NCBI GenBank assembly: GCA_963742305.1
Contig: CAVULN010000001.1
Coordinates: 67,681-131,680, forward strand
Length of the DNA stretch: 64,000 nucleotides
Source of the DNA: Roseiarcus sp963742305
GTDB taxonomy: Bacteria; Pseudomonadota; Alphaproteobacteria; Rhizobiales; Beijerinckiaceae
Direction of reading: 5' to 3'
Made by a program: the position numbers and the translations under genes. Shown here piece after piece: positions 63,436 to 64,000 of this stretch. Positions within the stretch are counted from its first letter, which is position 1. Each line of letters begins with the position of its first letter. The notes beneath the pieces were generated by a model, which was not told the origin of the DNA, made no database searches, and saw only the letters and a list, made by a program, of their open reading frames with translations.

Positions 63436-64000
63436 GCGACGCGTCGGCCGCGGCCGGCGCTCCGGCGGCCTGCGACGCAGCCTTGACCAGCCCCTGGCTG
63501 ATCGCCGTCCTGGTCGCGCTCGCGACCTTCATGGAGGTGCTCGACACCACCATCGCCAACACCATCCTGCCCTATTTCGCCGGCGGCATGGGGGTCAGCG
63601 ACGACGAAGCCTCGTGGGTGGTGACGACCTATCTGGTCGCCAACGCCGCCAGCCTGACCGCGAGTCCCGATTTCGCCAGGCGGTTCGGACGAAAGGCCTT
63701 CTTCCTCATCTGTCTCGGCCTCTTTACGCGTGAGCTCCATTCTGTGCGCGCAGGCGCGCAGTCTGGACGCGCTCCTTCTCTTCCGCATCCTGCAGGGCCT
63801 GGCCGGAGGCGGCATGGTGCCGGTCTCCCAGTCGATTTTGGCCGCCTCGTTTCCGCCGGCGAAGCGTGGGCAGGCCTTCGCGCTGTTCGGCGTCGCGGTG
63901 GTGGTCGCCCCGGTGGTCGGCCCGGCGCTTGGGGGGTGGCTGGCCGACAACTGGTCCTGGCGCTGGGGTTTCCTGATCAACGGTCCGGTCGGCCTCGCCA
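63432..64000 (+). CDS. emrB: EmrB/DHA2-type MFS drug transporter (partial, one frameshift)
   Basis: The first 190 or so residues of a multidrug exporter; the rest lies beyond the window. GTG 63432 overlaps the fusion-protein stop by 4 bp. Span 1 carries LVALATFMEVLDTTIANTILPY (the DHA2 motif with Asp), then DDEASWVVTTYLVANAASL and FARRFGRKAFF (motif A region). Near 63728 one base must be dropped to continue as VSSILCAQARSLDALLLFRILQGLAGGGMVPVSQ, followed by the antiporter motif region VAPVVGPALGGWLADN. It exports hydrophobic compounds in exchange for protons. Confidence 0.87.
   Translation, partial: MSDASAAAGAPAACDAALTSPWLIAVLVALATFMEVLDTTIANTILPYFAGGMGVSDDEASWVVTTYLVANAASLTASPDFARRFGRKAFFLICLGLFTRELHSVRAGAQSGRAPSLPHPAGPGRRRHGAGLPVDFGRLVSAGEAWAGLRAVRRRGGGRPGGRPGAWGVAGRQLVLALGFPDQRSGRPR

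Overview
This is GC-rich bacterial DNA from an alphaproteobacterium, almost certainly of the order Hyphomicrobiales (Rhizobiales), possibly near the Beijerinckiaceae/Methylocystaceae. I infer this from the r-protein sequences, the L10 leader type, the DUF6163/LdtR/L,D-transpeptidase trio, the MASE1 kinase with a FixJ-type regulator, and REP-like palindromes. The genus cannot be fixed from the sequence alone.

Layout. (1) 0-2.7 kb: leftward kinase, response regulator and choline-dehydrogenase-like gene. (2) 2.85-5.33 kb: a 2.4-kb insert bounded by a perfect 65-bp direct repeat of the 3' part of tRNA-Leu(UAA). It looks like a miniature or decayed tRNA-targeted island without an integrase. (3) 5.4-16 kb: housekeeping and accessory genes (gpt, a CinA-type protein, map-radC, an enolase-superfamily enzyme, a SorAB-like sulfite dehydrogenase, an alcohol dehydrogenase, patatin with a polyglutamine protein). 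(4) 16.2-26.5 kb: L10 leader, rplJL, rpoBC. (5) 26.6-28.4 kb: an S41 peptidase and a candidate structured small RNA or attenuated leader. (6) 28.4-44.5 kb: a merged str-S10-spc gene run from rpsL to secY-adk. The usual rpsM-rpsK-rpoA-rplQ continuation is missing. (7) 44.5-48.4 kb: a 3-hydroxyisobutyryl-CoA hydrolase-like gene, DUF6163, ldtR and an L,D-transpeptidase. (8) 48.8-64 kb: accessory genes (cyclase-TPR, gltX, PhyH-type oxygenase, LacI, AraC, ComEC, TetR, EmrAB-type efflux).

The genes form a transcription and translation core (RNA polymerase, elongation factors, ribosomal proteins, Sec translocon, glutamyl-tRNA synthetase) flanked by cell-envelope, redox and regulatory accessory genes.

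Quality of the sequence. Nineteen single-base frameshifts break otherwise good genes, including the essential fusA. Sixteen are repaired by deleting one base and three by adding one. Sixteen of the nineteen lie between 49.8 and 63.8 kb. Base-level sequencing or assembly error is the simplest explanation, so I annotate the broken genes by the product they would encode and mark each break.
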